From Halomonas sp. LR3S48 (GTDB lineage: Bacteria; Pseudomonadota; Gammaproteobacteria; Pseudomonadales; Halomonadaceae), in contig NZ_CP107009.1 of assembly GCF_025725665.1 (NCBI RefSeq), forward strand, positions 1,860,001-1,924,000: a stretch of 64,000 nt of DNA. The letters run 5' to 3'. Shown here one piece after another: positions 40,982 through 50,842 of this stretch. The position numbers and the translations under genes were made by a program. The notes under the pieces are model-generated. The model saw only the letters and a list, made by a program, of their open reading frames with translations. It was not told the DNA's origin and ran no database searches. The first letter of the stretch is position 1; the number at the start of each line of letters is the position of its first letter.

Positions 40982-43456
40982 TCAGCCCAGCAGCCGGCTC
41001 CAACTGCCGTACTCGCCGCGGATCGGCCCGCGTCGCAGGCTCAGTGCGATCACCGCCGCTCCGCAGGCCAGGCTGTTGACCATCGCCGGCATGCCGGCAC
41101 CGTGCAGGAAGGGGGTGAAGAACAGCATGGCCGCCAGCGGGATCAGCAGCCAACGCACAGGGCGGGCCGACTCGGCCATGGCGACCACGCCCACGGTGAT
41201 GATCAGCGCGCCGATCAGGTGGTCCCAGTTGGCCAGGGTGCCTTCGGCGCCGAGGGTAACGCGGGTCAGCATCAGCCAGGCGCCGATCAGGATGCACAGG
41301 GCTAGGTTCCAGGGCAGGTTCACACCGGTGCCGAGCGCGTCGCCAATGATCGTGGTCGGCTTGCGCTGGAAGTTCTCGTCCGGCGACTCGTTGGGGCCTT
41401 CGTCGGTGTCGCCGGTGAAGAAGATCTTGAGCACCGGGGCGCCGGCCTTGTGGCGCCGCTTGAGGAACTCGCCGGTGGCGACGAATTCATTGAAGGCGTA
41501 GGCGATCTGCAGCAGCATCGCGCCGGCCTGAATCAGGCAAAGGGTGCACCAGGTGCCGATCAGGATTGGCTGAATGATGATGAAGGTCACCGAGACCACG
41601 CCGAGAGGAACGATCAGCACACCGAACGAGGCGACGACCCAAGGCATGGTGCGCCAGCGGTTGGCCGCGCCGATGAAGCCGAGCAGGATCTCCAGCATGT
41701 AGACGATGCCGCCGAGGCCGGCATCGGGCACCGGCCAGGCCTCGGACGCCGCCGAGGTGATGATGTCCTCGGTGCCGTTGAGCCCGCCGCGAGTACCGGC
41801 GAAGAAAGGATCCCACACCGCGTCGATATGGCCGAGCTGGTAGGCGGCAAGATAGCGCGAGACGAAGAAGCCGACGAAGGCCAGCACGATGATCGGCATG
41901 CGCTGGAACCAGCTTGAGGGGTTGTTGTTCCAGCCGGGCGGCATGGTGGGGCCGGTCATCGTCGCCGCGGGCGACACGCCCGGTGCCGGTCGCACCAGGG
42001 CCGCGAAGCCGATGGCCAACGTACCGACCAGGGTGCCGTTGAGGTAGGCCGCAGCGCTTTCGCTCCAGAACACCAGCGGGGCGAACAGCACCCAAAGGCC
42101 TACGGCTGCGCAGGCGAAGCGTGCCCAGCTCAGCTTCAACGACAGCGAGAGGGCGCCGAACAGCGCCAGCAGCAGACCCGAGGCCATGTCGCTGTAGGCA
42201 ATGGCGCCGCCATAGCCCAGCGTGGCAGGGGAGGCCACCAGCCAGGCGCCCAGGCCGACGTTGAAGAAGTGTGCCCACAGGAAGCGGTAGTGCTCGCGCT
42301 GGGCATGGGCCTCGTAACTTTCCAGCACCTGTTCGGCGTTGATGCCCTTCTCTTCGGCCTCTTCGACCCAGTCGGGTGGGGTGATGCCATTCGCTTCGTA
42401 CCAGCCGTGAGGGTCTGCGAGCAGGTTATCGACAATGTCTTCGAGCACGTCGAAGACGTCATGGCGCGGCTCCCAGCCAAGCTGTTCCCGTGCGCGACGA
42501 ATGTCGAGTTCGTAGTGATCGTCCGCCATGTCGATCATGAACGGCCGAATGAAGGGCTTCTCGCCCTTGTCGAAATCGTCCGGCACCAGCGGCTCGCTCT
42601 TCTCCTCGAGCAGCGCGCCGGTCTTGGCCAGCGGCTTGGGCATTACCACGGTCTTCCACTTCTTCTTGCCGTGGATCAGTTCGCCCAGGCGGTTCTGCAG
42701 CGCCTCGTAGCTGACGGCGTGCTCCTCGCCAATGAGTATCTCGTTGTGCTCTGGCAGCTCGCGGCGACGGTCGATGGTGCGGCGAAAGGCATCGATCATG
42801 TCCTCCTTGTGCACGCAGGCCTGACCGGCGTTGGTATTGCCCGAGTAGAAGTGGCTCTTGAAAGTGTGCTCGTAGATGCGCGCAATCTGGTGCGACAGGG
42901 TGGGAACGCTGGTCTTCTCGTCGTACATGCCGGCCAGGCGCAGCAGCGTAAAGGGCATGGTGGCATGCTCGCGAATCACCGCTTCGGTACGTGCCTTCGA
43001 CTGCGGGTAGGGCCAGGTGGGGCCGATGGGGGTGTCTTCCGTGATCCTGTGTCCCGGCACCTGCGGCTCGTGCACCAGCATGGTACTGGAGTAGATGAAG
43101 CGCTCGACGTTCAGGCTTTCGAGTGCATCGAGCAGATTCCTAGTGCCCTGTTCGTTGACCTTCCCATAGAGCGGCGACTCTTCGCCGGTAAAGTCGAAGT
43201 AGGCGGCGAGGTGGACCACTGCAGCGATGTCGCGTCCGTGCCGCTCGCTGATCTTGGCCAGCACCTGCTTGATGGAGTCGACGTCCGTCAGGTCGAATTC
43301 GTAGCTTTCATCGGCTTCTTCTCCGGCGCTCCTGTCCAGGCCGATGATGAAATAGTCATCCTTGAGGCTCTGGGTCAATGCCGTGCCGACACCTCCCGAC
43401 GCTCCCGTAATGATCACCAGCGGTTTCCCTCGGGCTGCCGCTTCCTTGTCCTGCAT
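40982..43456 (-). CDS. SDR epimerase/dehydratase - SPW-repeat - VKOR-like membrane fusion
   Basis: 824-residue multidomain protein. Residues 10-345: extended SDR with NAD motif TGASGGVG, active-site Tyr150/Lys154 (YPQSK) and LRLAGMYDEK, like nucleoside-sugar epimerases. Residues 350-480: linker and two pairs of helices with SPW-type repeats (FFNVGLGAWLVASPATLGY, WVLFAPLVFW). Residues 515-815: about seven helices, with CTLC (637-640) on a helix in the arrangement of the vitamin K epoxide reductase CxxC site. The second, loop Cys pair of classical VKOR is not seen. A redox enzyme handling a lipid or sugar-linked quinone is one guess. No frameshift seen. Confidence 0.8.
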   Translation of the reverse strand: MQDKEAAARGKPLVIITGASGGVGTALTQSLKDDYFIIGLDRSAGEEADESYEFDLTDVDSIKQVLAKISERHGRDIAAVVHLAAYFDFTGEESPLYGKVNEQGTRNLLDALESLNVERFIYSSTMLVHEPQVPGHRITEDTPIGPTWPYPQSKARTEAVIREHATMPFTLLRLAGMYDEKTSVPTLSHQIARIYEHTFKSHFYSGNTNAGQACVHKEDMIDAFRRTIDRRRELPEHNEILIGEEHAVSYEALQNRLGELIHGKKKWKTVVMPKPLAKTGALLEEKSEPLVPDDFDKGEKPFIRPFMIDMADDHYELDIRRAREQLGWEPRHDVFDVLEDIVDNLLADPHGWYEANGITPPDWVEEAEEKGINAEQVLESYEAHAQREHYRFLWAHFFNVGLGAWLVASPATLGYGGAIAYSDMASGLLLALFGALSLSLKLSWARFACAAVGLWVLFAPLVFWSESAAAYLNGTLVGTLAIGFAALVRPAPGVSPAATMTGPTMPPGWNNNPSSWFQRMPIIVLAFVGFFVSRYLAAYQLGHIDAVWDPFFAGTRGGLNGTEDIITSAASEAWPVPDAGLGGIVYMLEILLGFIGAANRWRTMPWVVASFGVLIVPLGVVSVTFIIIQPILIGTWCTLCLIQAGAMLLQIAYAFNEFVATGEFLKRRHKAGAPVLKIFFTGDTDEGPNESPDENFQRKPTTIIGDALGTGVNLPWNLALCILIGAWLMLTRVTLGAEGTLANWDHLIGALIITVGVVAMAESARPVRWLLIPLAAMLFFTPFLHGAGMPAMVNSLACGAAVIALSLRRGPIRGEYGSWSRLLG

Positions 43457-43634
43457 GGCCAGGGCTCCCTCTTCAATCCATTGACGGCATTAGGTTACTG
43501 CACACTCAAGCTAGTCGGCTTTGTGCCAGTACGGCAAACGCAACTTTTCGCCTCGTGCAAGCGCCGTTGTCTATGCTGCGAAGGTGCTTCGCCGATTTGC
43601 GTATCGTCATGAAGGGAAAAGGAGCTTCTTGCGC

Positions 43635-44360
43635 ATGAAGAGTGTCGTTGCCATTCGCCACGTTGCCTTCGAGGATCTGGGCATCTTCGAGCCGATTCTC
43701 GAGGAGTTCGGTTATCGGATTCGCTATCTCGATCCGGGCCTGCTGGGGCCGGACGCCCTCGAGGCGCTGGATGTCGACAGCCCCGAACTGATGGTGATCC
43801 TGGGGGCGCCGATAAGCGCCAACGACGATGCGCTCTACCCCTTTCTGGGCGCCGAGCTGGATGCCATTCGTCATCGACTGGATGCCGGGCGACCGCTGCT
43901 CGGCATCTGCCTGGGGGCCCAGCTCATCGCGCGGGCAATGGGTGGAAAGGTGTTTCCGATGCCGGAAAAGGAGATCGGCTTTGCCGATGTCTACTTGACC
44001 CGTGAAGGTCAGGAGGGGCCGCTGCGACATATCGGCAATCCCGACGTGGTGCTGCACTGGCATGGCGACATGTTCGAGACGCCTCCCGGTGCCACGCGCT
44101 TGGCATACAGCCACCCCTGCTCGCACCAGGCCTTTGCCTTGGGCGATCAGGTGCTTGGCCTGCAGTTCCATCTCGAGGTGGATCCGGCCAGGATCGAACC
44201 CTGGCTGATCGGCCACGCCGCCGAACTGGCTGCCGCCGAGGTCGATCCGGTCGAGCTGCGCGAGCAGGCCATGCTCCATGGCTTCAGTCTGAAGGAGCGA
44301 GGCCAGCAGGTGCTGCGCGAATGGCTGGTCAATGCGGAAGCAGCGTACGATATCGAGTGA
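43635..44360 (+). CDS. Class I glutamine amidotransferase (GMP synthase-like)
   Basis: 241 residues from the ATG at 43635 (MKSVVAIRHVAFED). The GATase1 triad is present: nucleophile Cys92 in GICLGAQ, His179 and Glu181 in LQFHLEVD; the HWHGDMFETP stretch is typical of the GMPS-like subgroup (YfeJ and relatives). These enzymes release ammonia from glutamine or hydrolyse gamma-glutamyl conjugates. No synthase domain or partner gene is adjacent. Convergent with yejK, 9 nt between stops. Confidence 0.88.
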   Translation: MKSVVAIRHVAFEDLGIFEPILEEFGYRIRYLDPGLLGPDALEALDVDSPELMVILGAPISANDDALYPFLGAELDAIRHRLDAGRPLLGICLGAQLIARAMGGKVFPMPEKEIGFADVYLTREGQEGPLRHIGNPDVVLHWHGDMFETPPGATRLAYSHPCSHQAFALGDQVLGLQFHLEVDPARIEPWLIGHAAELAAAEVDPVELREQAMLHGFSLKERGQQVLREWLVNAEAAYDIE

Positions 44361-44369
44361 CGCTGAACG

Positions 44370-45386
44370 CTACTCCTTGCGCTGCTTCAACTGTTCCTTC
44401 AACTGCTTGGGCACCTGCTTGATGATCAGGCGGTCCTGGCTCTCGTCGTACTCGATGCTGGAGCCGAGCAGATGGGAGTCGAAGCTGATCGACATGCCTC
44501 CGGCACGGCCGGTGAAACGGCGAAATTGCCTCAAGGTGCGCTTGTCGGGGGGAATCTCGGGGGAAAGGCCATAGTCGGCATTGCGAATATGGTCGTAGAA
44601 GGCCTTGGGCTGCTGTTCGTCGAGCAGCTCGGAGAGCTCTTCCAGTGTGATCGGCTCGCCGCGGCTGGCCTGTTCGTTGGCATAGTCTATCAGTGCTTCG
44701 GTTTTTTCCCGGCTCTGTTCCTCGGCCATGTCCTCCTGCTCCACGAAGTCACTGAAGGCCTTTAGCAGGGTGCGGGTCTCGCCGGTGGCGTCGATGCCCT
44801 CGGTGGCGCCGAGCAGGGTCGCCAGGTCCTCGGAGAGCTTCTTGCCGCCGCGGTCGTGAATCCATGAGAGGTAGTGGCGCGAAGCGGCGCCTTCGCGCCA
44901 TTGGGTGAGATTGATACGTAGGGCTAGGCTCATTCGTGCCAGATTGAGCTGGGCGGCGGGCACCACTTGCAGGGCGGCGTCGACACCGAAGCCGTCACGC
45001 TGGTGCAGAAGCGCCAGGCTGAAGTAGTGCGTTTCGCCCTGGCGGTAGTCGATGCACAGCAGATGCCCCGAAGCCGAGAGGTGGGCATCGATCAAGGGTA
45101 GCAGTCGCTCGGCAACGCTGCGGCTGAATTCGCCGAAATCGCTGCCGCCATCCAGGTAAACCGACAGCGCCTGGGCAAAGGCGGGCGTCGAGGCGGCCTC
45201 GAGTTCGTCCTTGCCGAGAAAATGGCCCCATGCCTTGGTCTTGGCATGGTAGGCATCGTGGAAGCGCGAGAGCAGGTCCTCCATCAGCGGCGAGGCCGCC
45301 AGCTCCGTGGTGGCCGGCCGCAAGCTGGCGGGCTGCTCGCTTCCGGCCTTGTCGATGTCGTGAACGATGCAGTGCTGTATCGGCAT
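44370..45386 (-). CDS. yejK: Nucleoid-associated protein YejK (NdpA)
   Basis: 338 residues from the ATG at 45386 (MPIQHCIVHDIDK); a longer frame of 17 residues exists but the normal N-terminus is this one. NdpA signatures: HAKTKAWGHFLGKDE, SVAERLLPLIDAHLSASGHLLC, LNLARMSLALRINLTQW, YLSWIHDRGGKKLSEDL, and the C-terminal LIIKQVPKQLKEQLKQRK. Abundant nucleoid protein of gammaproteobacteria, reported to interact with topoisomerases. Monocistronic. Confidence 0.93.
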   Translation of the reverse strand: MPIQHCIVHDIDKAGSEQPASLRPATTELAASPLMEDLLSRFHDAYHAKTKAWGHFLGKDELEAASTPAFAQALSVYLDGGSDFGEFSRSVAERLLPLIDAHLSASGHLLCIDYRQGETHYFSLALLHQRDGFGVDAALQVVPAAQLNLARMSLALRINLTQWREGAASRHYLSWIHDRGGKKLSEDLATLLGATEGIDATGETRTLLKAFSDFVEQEDMAEEQSREKTEALIDYANEQASRGEPITLEELSELLDEQQPKAFYDHIRNADYGLSPEIPPDKRTLRQFRRFTGRAGGMSISFDSHLLGSSIEYDESQDRLIIKQVPKQLKEQLKQRKE

Positions 45387-45507
45387 GACCTGTGATCCTG
45401 CGAAGCGAAGGGAGGCTGCGAGAGGGCACGGGAGCACTGTGCCGGAAAGCAGAAAGGCGAATCATACCGGGCTCATGGGCGAGTTCAAGCCATTGGCCAG
45501 GTAGTCC

Positions 45508-46734
45508 TCAGGCCTGGGCAACGATGGAACGAGGCGCCTCGCCGGCGACGATCACGCAGTTGCGGCCTTGGGACTTGCCGGCATAGAGCGCATCATCGGC
45601 GCGTTGCAGCGCCGACTCGAGTTGCGCCTCGCCAGGCTCTACCTGGCTGATGCCCACCGTGACCGAGAGTCGCTGATTTTCGTCGAGCATTGGCAGGCGC
45701 AGGGATGTCACCTTGTGACGCAAGCGCTCGGCGATGAAGGTGGCGGTTTCGAGGTCGGCCTGGGGGAGGGCGATGACAAACTCCTCACCGCCATAGCGGC
45801 CGATGAGGTCCGTCTCGCGCAGCACCGAGGCGCAGCAGGAGGCGACGGTGGTCAGCACCAGGTCGCCGACGGCATGGCCGTGGTGGTCGTTGAGAGTCTT
45901 GAACAGATCGATGTCGACCATGCAGATGGCCAGTGGGGTGCCTTCCCGCTGGGCACGGTGAAATTCTCGCTCTGCTTGCTCGAAGAAGTGGCGTCGGTTG
46001 GCAATGCCGGTCAGCGGATCGGTACTGGCCATGTGCCGCAATTGGGCCTCCAGCAGTTGGCGCTCTTCGATCTCCTTCTGCAGCCTGCGGTTGGCTTCAC
46101 GCTCATCCACCAGCAACGCGAATTGCCTGCGCTGCAGCCGGTTGAGACGGCTATAGGTCAACCAGCCCATCAGGTTGGCGAAGCCGAGTATCAGAATAAT
46201 GCTTGCCAGCATCCCGGGCGAGAGTGGCTTCCACAATGCGGCTACCAGAACGAATCCGAACGCCAGGTAGCTGCTCCAGGCCAAGATCCACGGCAAGCGA
46301 TTGGGAACCAGGAGATAGATGGCCAGGCTTGCCACCACGATGCTGGAAACGTGCAGACCGATACTGCCAGGGTGGAGAAGAATCGTCAGCAGCAGGCCGG
46401 TACTGGCGGCAAAATAGACCAGATTGAGCGGTAGTGGCCGATGGGCGTGGGCCGGGTGACGGCCCACGAGGCGCGCCAGTGCCAGGCAGCAGAGCGCGAC
46501 GCCGATACGTATGGCGGCCAAGGCCAGGAACCCGGCTCCGGGGCCGAGCAGCAGATAATCCGCCACGATGAAGAGCAGAAAGATGCCAGCGACGATCCAC
46601 AGCGCTCGGCAAAGCTGTTCCGCATCCTGAATCTGCATGGTACGGCGAAAAAGGGTCTCCAGCGACGAGTCCTGGAACTCGTCGCGCCAATCGAGCGAAG
46701 CCCCCTCCCCAGCCTCGTTCTGGCCAGCAGTCAT
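45508..46734 (-). CDS. Membrane-bound diguanylate cyclase (GGDEF)
   Basis: 408 residues; the ATG at 46734 follows AAGGGAATC. N-terminal half: six to seven membrane helices (LWIVAGIFLLFIVADYLLL onward), then a coiled coil (RRLQKEIEERQLLEAQLRHM) and a C-terminal GGDEF domain: MASTDPLTGIANRRHFF, IDLFKTLNDHHGH, active site RYGGEEF, and the inhibitory I-site RETD placed five residues before it. Predicted to make c-di-GMP, active and subject to product inhibition. The sensory input is unknown. Confidence 0.9.
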   Translation of the reverse strand: MTAGQNEAGEGASLDWRDEFQDSSLETLFRRTMQIQDAEQLCRALWIVAGIFLLFIVADYLLLGPGAGFLALAAIRIGVALCCLALARLVGRHPAHAHRPLPLNLVYFAASTGLLLTILLHPGSIGLHVSSIVVASLAIYLLVPNRLPWILAWSSYLAFGFVLVAALWKPLSPGMLASIILILGFANLMGWLTYSRLNRLQRRQFALLVDEREANRRLQKEIEERQLLEAQLRHMASTDPLTGIANRRHFFEQAEREFHRAQREGTPLAICMVDIDLFKTLNDHHGHAVGDLVLTTVASCCASVLRETDLIGRYGGEEFVIALPQADLETATFIAERLRHKVTSLRLPMLDENQRLSVTVGISQVEPGEAQLESALQRADDALYAGKSQGRNCVIVAGEAPRSIVAQA

Positions 46735-46935
46735 CGGTGATTCCCTTGAGAGATGGTGCCTAGGTTGCCTGACACCATTCAACGGCTCTTCTTGGTTTTT
46801 TCCTGAACTGACTGGTAATGCACCTGCTCCTCCCTTACGCCACTGTAACGAAAAGGTAAGGCTTTAGCATGATGGTCAAGAACCGCGATGAGCGCCAGGC
46901 GGAACTATGCCCAAACGCCAAACACCTGGCCTGGC

Positions 46936-47697
46936 TCAGGGCTTGAGGCGATAACCGGTGCGGAAGATCCAGTTGATGACCGCTAGTGCAATACCGAGGA
47001 ACAGCGTGATGATGGCGAGGCTGGCCCAGATGCTGACATCACCGGTGCCGTAGAAGCTCCAGCGGAAGCCGCTGACCAGGTAGACCACCGGGTTGAGCAG
47101 GGTCACGGCTTGCCAGAAGGGCGGCAGCATGTCGATGGAATAAAAAGTGCCGCCGAGGAACGTCAGCGGCGTGACGATCAGCAGCGGCACCAGTTGCAAC
47201 TTCTCGAAGCCATCGGCCCAGATGCCGATGATGAAGCCGAGCAGGCTGAAGGTCAGCGCGGTGAGAATCAGGAACAGCAGCATCATCAACGGATACTGAA
47301 TGGAGAAGGGAACGAAGAGGCGCGCCGTGCCGAGCACGATCAACCCCAGGATGACCGACTTCGTCGCCGCGGCGCCGACGAAACCGAGCACGATCTCGAG
47401 ATAGGAGATCGGCGCCGAGAGAATCTCGTAGATCGAGCCGGAAAAACGTGGGAAGAAAATGCCGAACGAGGCCGTCGAGACGCTCTGTGTCAGCAGCATC
47501 AGCATGATCAGCCCGGGCACGATGAAGGCGCCGTAGCTTACGCCATCGACTTCGCTGATGCGTGAGCCGATGGCGGCGCCGAACACCACGAAGTAGAGCG
47601 AGGTAGAGACTACCGGCGAGACGATGCTCTGCAGTACGGTGCGCAGGCTGCGGGCCATCTCGGCCTGGTAGATGGTCTTGACCGACTGCAGGTTCAT
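46936..47697 (-). CDS. ABC-2 type permease (YadH-like)
   Basis: 253 residues with six helices, ABC-2 family signature ([29 protein letters not shown]). The N-terminal part ([28 protein letters not shown]) resembles E. coli YadH. It overlaps the ATPase gene upstream by 4 nt (ATGA), so the two form one exporter. Substrate undefined; YadGH-type systems are multidrug or lipid exporters. Confidence 0.9.
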   Translation of the reverse strand: MNLQSVKTIYQAEMARSLRTVLQSIVSPVVSTSLYFVVFGAAIGSRISEVDGVSYGAFIVPGLIMLMLLTQSVSTASFGIFFPRFSGSIYEILSAPISYLEIVLGFVGAAATKSVILGLIVLGTARLFVPFSIQYPLMMLLFLILTALTFSLLGFIIGIWADGFEKLQLVPLLIVTPLTFLGGTFYSIDMLPPFWQAVTLLNPVVYLVSGFRWSFYGTGDVSIWASLAIITLFLGIALAVINWIFRTGYRLKP

Positions 47698-48701
47698 GCG
47701 CTCTCCCTGACCAGGTTGACGAAGATCTCCTCAAGCGAACTCTGCCGTGTATGCAGGTCCTTGACGCGAATGCCGGTCGCTTCCAGGTCCGCCAGCAATC
47801 CGGCGATGCCGGTACCCTCGTCCACGCGGGTGACGTCGTAGGTGTAGACCAGCGCATGGCCCTCTTCGCCCAGTTCCAGATCGTGACCGGCCAAGGCGGC
47901 GGGCACTGCCTCCAACGGCGAGGCGAGATGCAGGGTCAGCTCCTTGCGCCCCAACTGCTGCATCAGGCTGGTCTTGTTTTCCACCAGCACCAGTTCGCCG
48001 CGCCGGATCACGCCGATACGGTCGGCCATCTCTTCGGCTTCCTCGATGTAATGAGTGGTGAGGATGATGGTCACGCCCTGGTCGCGCAGGCCGCGTACCA
48101 CTTCCCACATCTCACGGCGCAGCTCCACGTCGACCCCGGCGGTGGGCTCGTCGAGAAACAGCACCTGCGGCTGATGAGAGAGCGCCTTGGCGATCAGCAC
48201 GCGGCGCTTCATGCCGCCCGATAGCTCCAGCAGGCGGTTGTCGCGCTTGTCCCACAGCGTCAGGGCGCGCAGCACGTTCTCGATGTGAGCGGGGTCCTGG
48301 GGCTTGCCGAACAGGCCACGACTGAAGCTGACGGTGTCCCACACCGTGGTGAAGGCCTCGTTGGTCAGCTCCTGGGGCACCAGGCCGATGCGTTCGCGGG
48401 CTTCGCGATACTGGGCCACGTTGTCGTAGCCATCGACCCGGACGCTGCCGCCACTGGCATTGACCAATCCGCAGATCACGCTGATCAACGTAGTCTTGCC
48501 GGCCCCGTTGGGGCCGAGCAGGGCGAAGATCTCGCCGCGGCGGATTGTCAGATCCACCTCCTTGAGCGCCTGGAAGCCGTCGCCATAGGTCTTGGAGAGC
48601 TTCTCGACCTGGATGATCGGCGTGCCGGCTCCGCCGTTGCCACCCTCGGTGCTGTCCTGCTGCGGCATGGTGATCGGCAAGGGATTGACTGAAAGGGTCA
48701 T
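47694..48701 (-). CDS. ABC transporter ATP-binding protein (YadG-like)
   Basis: 335 residues. ATPase domain (from [15 protein letters not shown]) with Walker [14 protein letters not shown]-loop GLVPQELT, signature LSGGMKRR, Walker [14 protein letters not shown]-loop [13 protein letters not shown]. An accessory C-terminal domain follows (residues 250-335). The start at 48701 is used (AGGGACG SD); an internal ATG 11 residues later is possible. Coupled to the ABC-2 permease. Confidence 0.92.
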   Translation of the reverse strand: MTLSVNPLPITMPQQDSTEGGNGGAGTPIIQVEKLSKTYGDGFQALKEVDLTIRRGEIFALLGPNGAGKTTLISVICGLVNASGGSVRVDGYDNVAQYREARERIGLVPQELTNEAFTTVWDTVSFSRGLFGKPQDPAHIENVLRALTLWDKRDNRLLELSGGMKRRVLIAKALSHQPQVLFLDEPTAGVDVELRREMWEVVRGLRDQGVTIILTTHYIEEAEEMADRIGVIRRGELVLVENKTSLMQQLGRKELTLHLASPLEAVPAALAGHDLELGEEGHALVYTYDVTRVDEGTGIAGLLADLEATGIRVKDLHTRQSSLEEIFVNLVRESA

Positions 48702-48823
48702 GCGGCGTCCCTGTCTCGGTGAGTGCGAATCGACATTGCCCTATCCTAGCGCGTGCAGGTGCCTGACGCAGGGTTCGTGTTGCGAAGCCCACGCCGGGCG
48801 CCGTCGTCGCCTTGCCGTTTGCT

Positions 48824-50290
48824 TCAGCCGCCCATCACGCCAGCCATGTTCAATACATAGAGCACCGCAAAGCCGAGGTAGAACAGGCCGGCAGCAGTCA
48901 TGGTGATGGTGGCCAGCCCTCCCGGCCGCAGTTGCGGTGGCAGGCGGGTCCGGTTGACGTAGAGGGCCGCCAGGGCAATGAAGGGCGTATGGGCTGCCGC
49001 AATGATGCCTGAAACGGACATGACCTGCACCGGATCGCTGAAGGCAAGCAGGATGAGCAGCGGAACGATGCCGGTCACGCTGACGATGTACAGCCGCTTG
49101 AGCCAGCGCCGCTCGAACATGGGCCATGGCAGCCACCGGTCGAGGGCATTCAGGCTCTTCGACAGCAGGCTCGGCTTTCCGGTCTCGCGGTGGCTGCGGG
49201 TCACGATCAGTGTCATGTCGGCAAAGCTGCGCCCCCAGCCGTCCTGGTTGGCCAGGATGCTACCGCCCAAGGCGATGACGATCGCGGCCAGCAGCACATA
49301 GCGGCCAACTTCGCCCCACACGTCAGAGAAAATGTTGGTCAGGTCCACTGCGACCTCCGGTCCCTCGGGCATGATGCCCTCCGGTGCCAGCAGCTCGGCG
49401 CCCAGCACCAGGAAGGAGAAGATCACCACCAAGCCGCCGACCACGCCGAGTGCCGCGGTCATGGTCATGGTGCGGATCCACTTCCTCAGGTGGTCGATAC
49501 GGGTGTCATGGGGCTTGGGGAGGGTCCTGCTCATCTCCTTGCGTGAGTCGTCGGGCATCTCGTCGTCGGGTTCGCGGCTCTGTAGCCCGCCGCCGAAGCC
49601 GCGGGTGGCGGTCCAGTAGCCGAACCAGACGATGCCCATGGAGCCGGCCAGGATAGTGCCTACCCAAGGCAGGACCACGTAGAGGTCGGGGTCGTGCGGC
49701 CAGCTAAAAGTCAGCCCCTGGGCAATGCGTGCCACGTCGGGAAAGACGATCACCGCCGTGATGATGGCCATTATCATCAGCGCCAGGGCCATCACACGGC
49801 TGAAGGTCTCGATCAGCGAGTAACGCCCGCTGGCGGTGAACAGCGTGGAGGTCGCCACCATGGCCATGGCGTACAGCGTGTTGGAGCCGGGCAGAAACTC
49901 ACCCAGTGCGCTACCGACGACGGCGGCGAGGCCGGCGATACCGATTGCCGCCGCCAGTAGCTGCGGCACGAAGATGACCCACACGGCCCAGTTCCTCGGC
50001 CCGCTCAGGGTGTGCATGCCTTCCAGCATGGTCTGGCCAGTCACGATGGAATAGCGCGCCATCTCACGAATCATGACCCACATGAACAGCACCACGAGGA
50101 GCAGTATCCACAGCAACTGGTACTCGTAGGCGGAGGCCACGCGCGGAGTGAAGAGTATCGAGCCGGTACCCACGGCAGAGAGCATCCACAGCAAGCCGGG
50201 ACCGTACCACTTGATGCGTTGCTTGCCTTGCGGCGGGTCGGGCACTCGATCGCGAAAAAGAGCATCCTGCTCGTGTTGCATCCTTGTCAC
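48824..50290 (-). CDS. Nramp-family-like metal transporter (divergent)
   Basis: 488 residues with about 11 membrane helices in Nramp order. Start: GTG at 50290, because AAGGAG lies 6 nt before it; the alternative ATG three codons on (50281) is too far from the SD. TM1 reads GPGLLWMLSAVGTGSILF: the metal-binding DPGN of true Mn/Fe Nramp proteins is absent, and TM6 lacks an obvious MPH motif. A central cytoplasmic loop is unusually polar (GLQSREPDDEMPDDSRKEM). So it is Nramp by overall plan but probably not a Mn2+/Fe2+ carrier. Confidence 0.75.
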   Translation of the reverse strand: MTRMQHEQDALFRDRVPDPPQGKQRIKWYGPGLLWMLSAVGTGSILFTPRVASAYEYQLLWILLLVVLFMWVMIREMARYSIVTGQTMLEGMHTLSGPRNWAVWVIFVPQLLAAAIGIAGLAAVVGSALGEFLPGSNTLYAMAMVATSTLFTASGRYSLIETFSRVMALALMIMAIITAVIVFPDVARIAQGLTFSWPHDPDLYVVLPWVGTILAGSMGIVWFGYWTATRGFGGGLQSREPDDEMPDDSRKEMSRTLPKPHDTRIDHLRKWIRTMTMTAALGVVGGLVVIFSFLVLGAELLAPEGIMPEGPEVAVDLTNIFSDVWGEVGRYVLLAAIVIALGGSILANQDGWGRSFADMTLIVTRSHRETGKPSLLSKSLNALDRWLPWPMFERRWLKRLYIVSVTGIVPLLILLAFSDPVQVMSVSGIIAAAHTPFIALAALYVNRTRLPPQLRPGGLATITMTAAGLFYLGFAVLYVLNMAGVMGG

Positions 50291-50374
50291 ATCCTGCTCC
50301 TTATTGCCTGCATGGATGCCTAAAGGTAGCAGGCCAGGCTTTCGCGAGGTCAAGGTTGGCCCATGGGGAAACGA

Positions 50375-50405
50375 CAAAGCCGCCGTGGCAGGCACGGCGG
50401 CTTTG
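50375..50405 (-). terminator. Hairpin between ppiC-like and Nramp-like genes
   Basis: CAAAGCCGCCGTG-GCAGG-CACGGCGGCTTTG, a 13-bp perfect stem 38 nt after the parvulin stop, followed on the minus strand by TCGTTT. A weak U-run but a very stable stem. Confidence 0.7.
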
Positions 50406-50442
50406 CAAGGGCATGCCGGGGCGGCCGCCCCGGCGCCGGGCT

Positions 50443-50721
50443 TCAACTGCGGCTGGTGATTTCCAGCAGATGATAGCCGAACTGGGTCTTCACCGGGCCG
50501 TGCACCTTGTTCAATTCGCCGGAGAACACCACTTCGTCGAATTCGCGCACCATCTGGCCCGGGCCGAAGCTCCCGAGATCGCCGCCTTGACGGCCAGAGG
50601 GGCAGCTCGAGTGCTCGCGTGCGACTTCGGCGAAATCGCGACCGCCCTCGATCTCGGCCTTGAGGGCCTCACACTTCGCTTCGTCGTTTACCAGAATGTG
50701 CCGTGCAGTTGCCCTGGCCAT
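50443..50721 (-). CDS. ppiC: Parvulin-type peptidyl-prolyl isomerase (PpiC)
   Basis: 92 residues, the single-domain cytoplasmic parvulin of E. coli PpiC size (93). Motifs: ARATARHILVNDEAKCEAL, HSSCPSGRQGGDLGSFGPG and the final VKTQFGYHLLEI. Catalyses cis-trans isomerisation at Xaa-Pro bonds. SD AGGAG precedes the ATG. Confidence 0.93.
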   Translation of the reverse strand: MARATARHILVNDEAKCEALKAEIEGGRDFAEVAREHSSCPSGRQGGDLGSFGPGQMVREFDEVVFSGELNKVHGPVKTQFGYHLLEITSRS

Positions 50722-50842
50722 ATCGTGCTCCTGTATGAAGGGTTGGCGTGCGTGCCGCCCAAGTGAGTGTCATGCAAGAACGCGCAGCTTAACATGCAGG
50801 GCCTTCGACACCGAAAGCCCAGGCTGGGCGTTTCCTTGGCCG

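Noticed and set aside
40966..41044. Direct repeat CGTCGCAGGCTCAG near 40972 and 41033
   Set aside because: One copy is in the coding 3' end and the other in the terminator hairpin; no mobile element boundary or target duplication.
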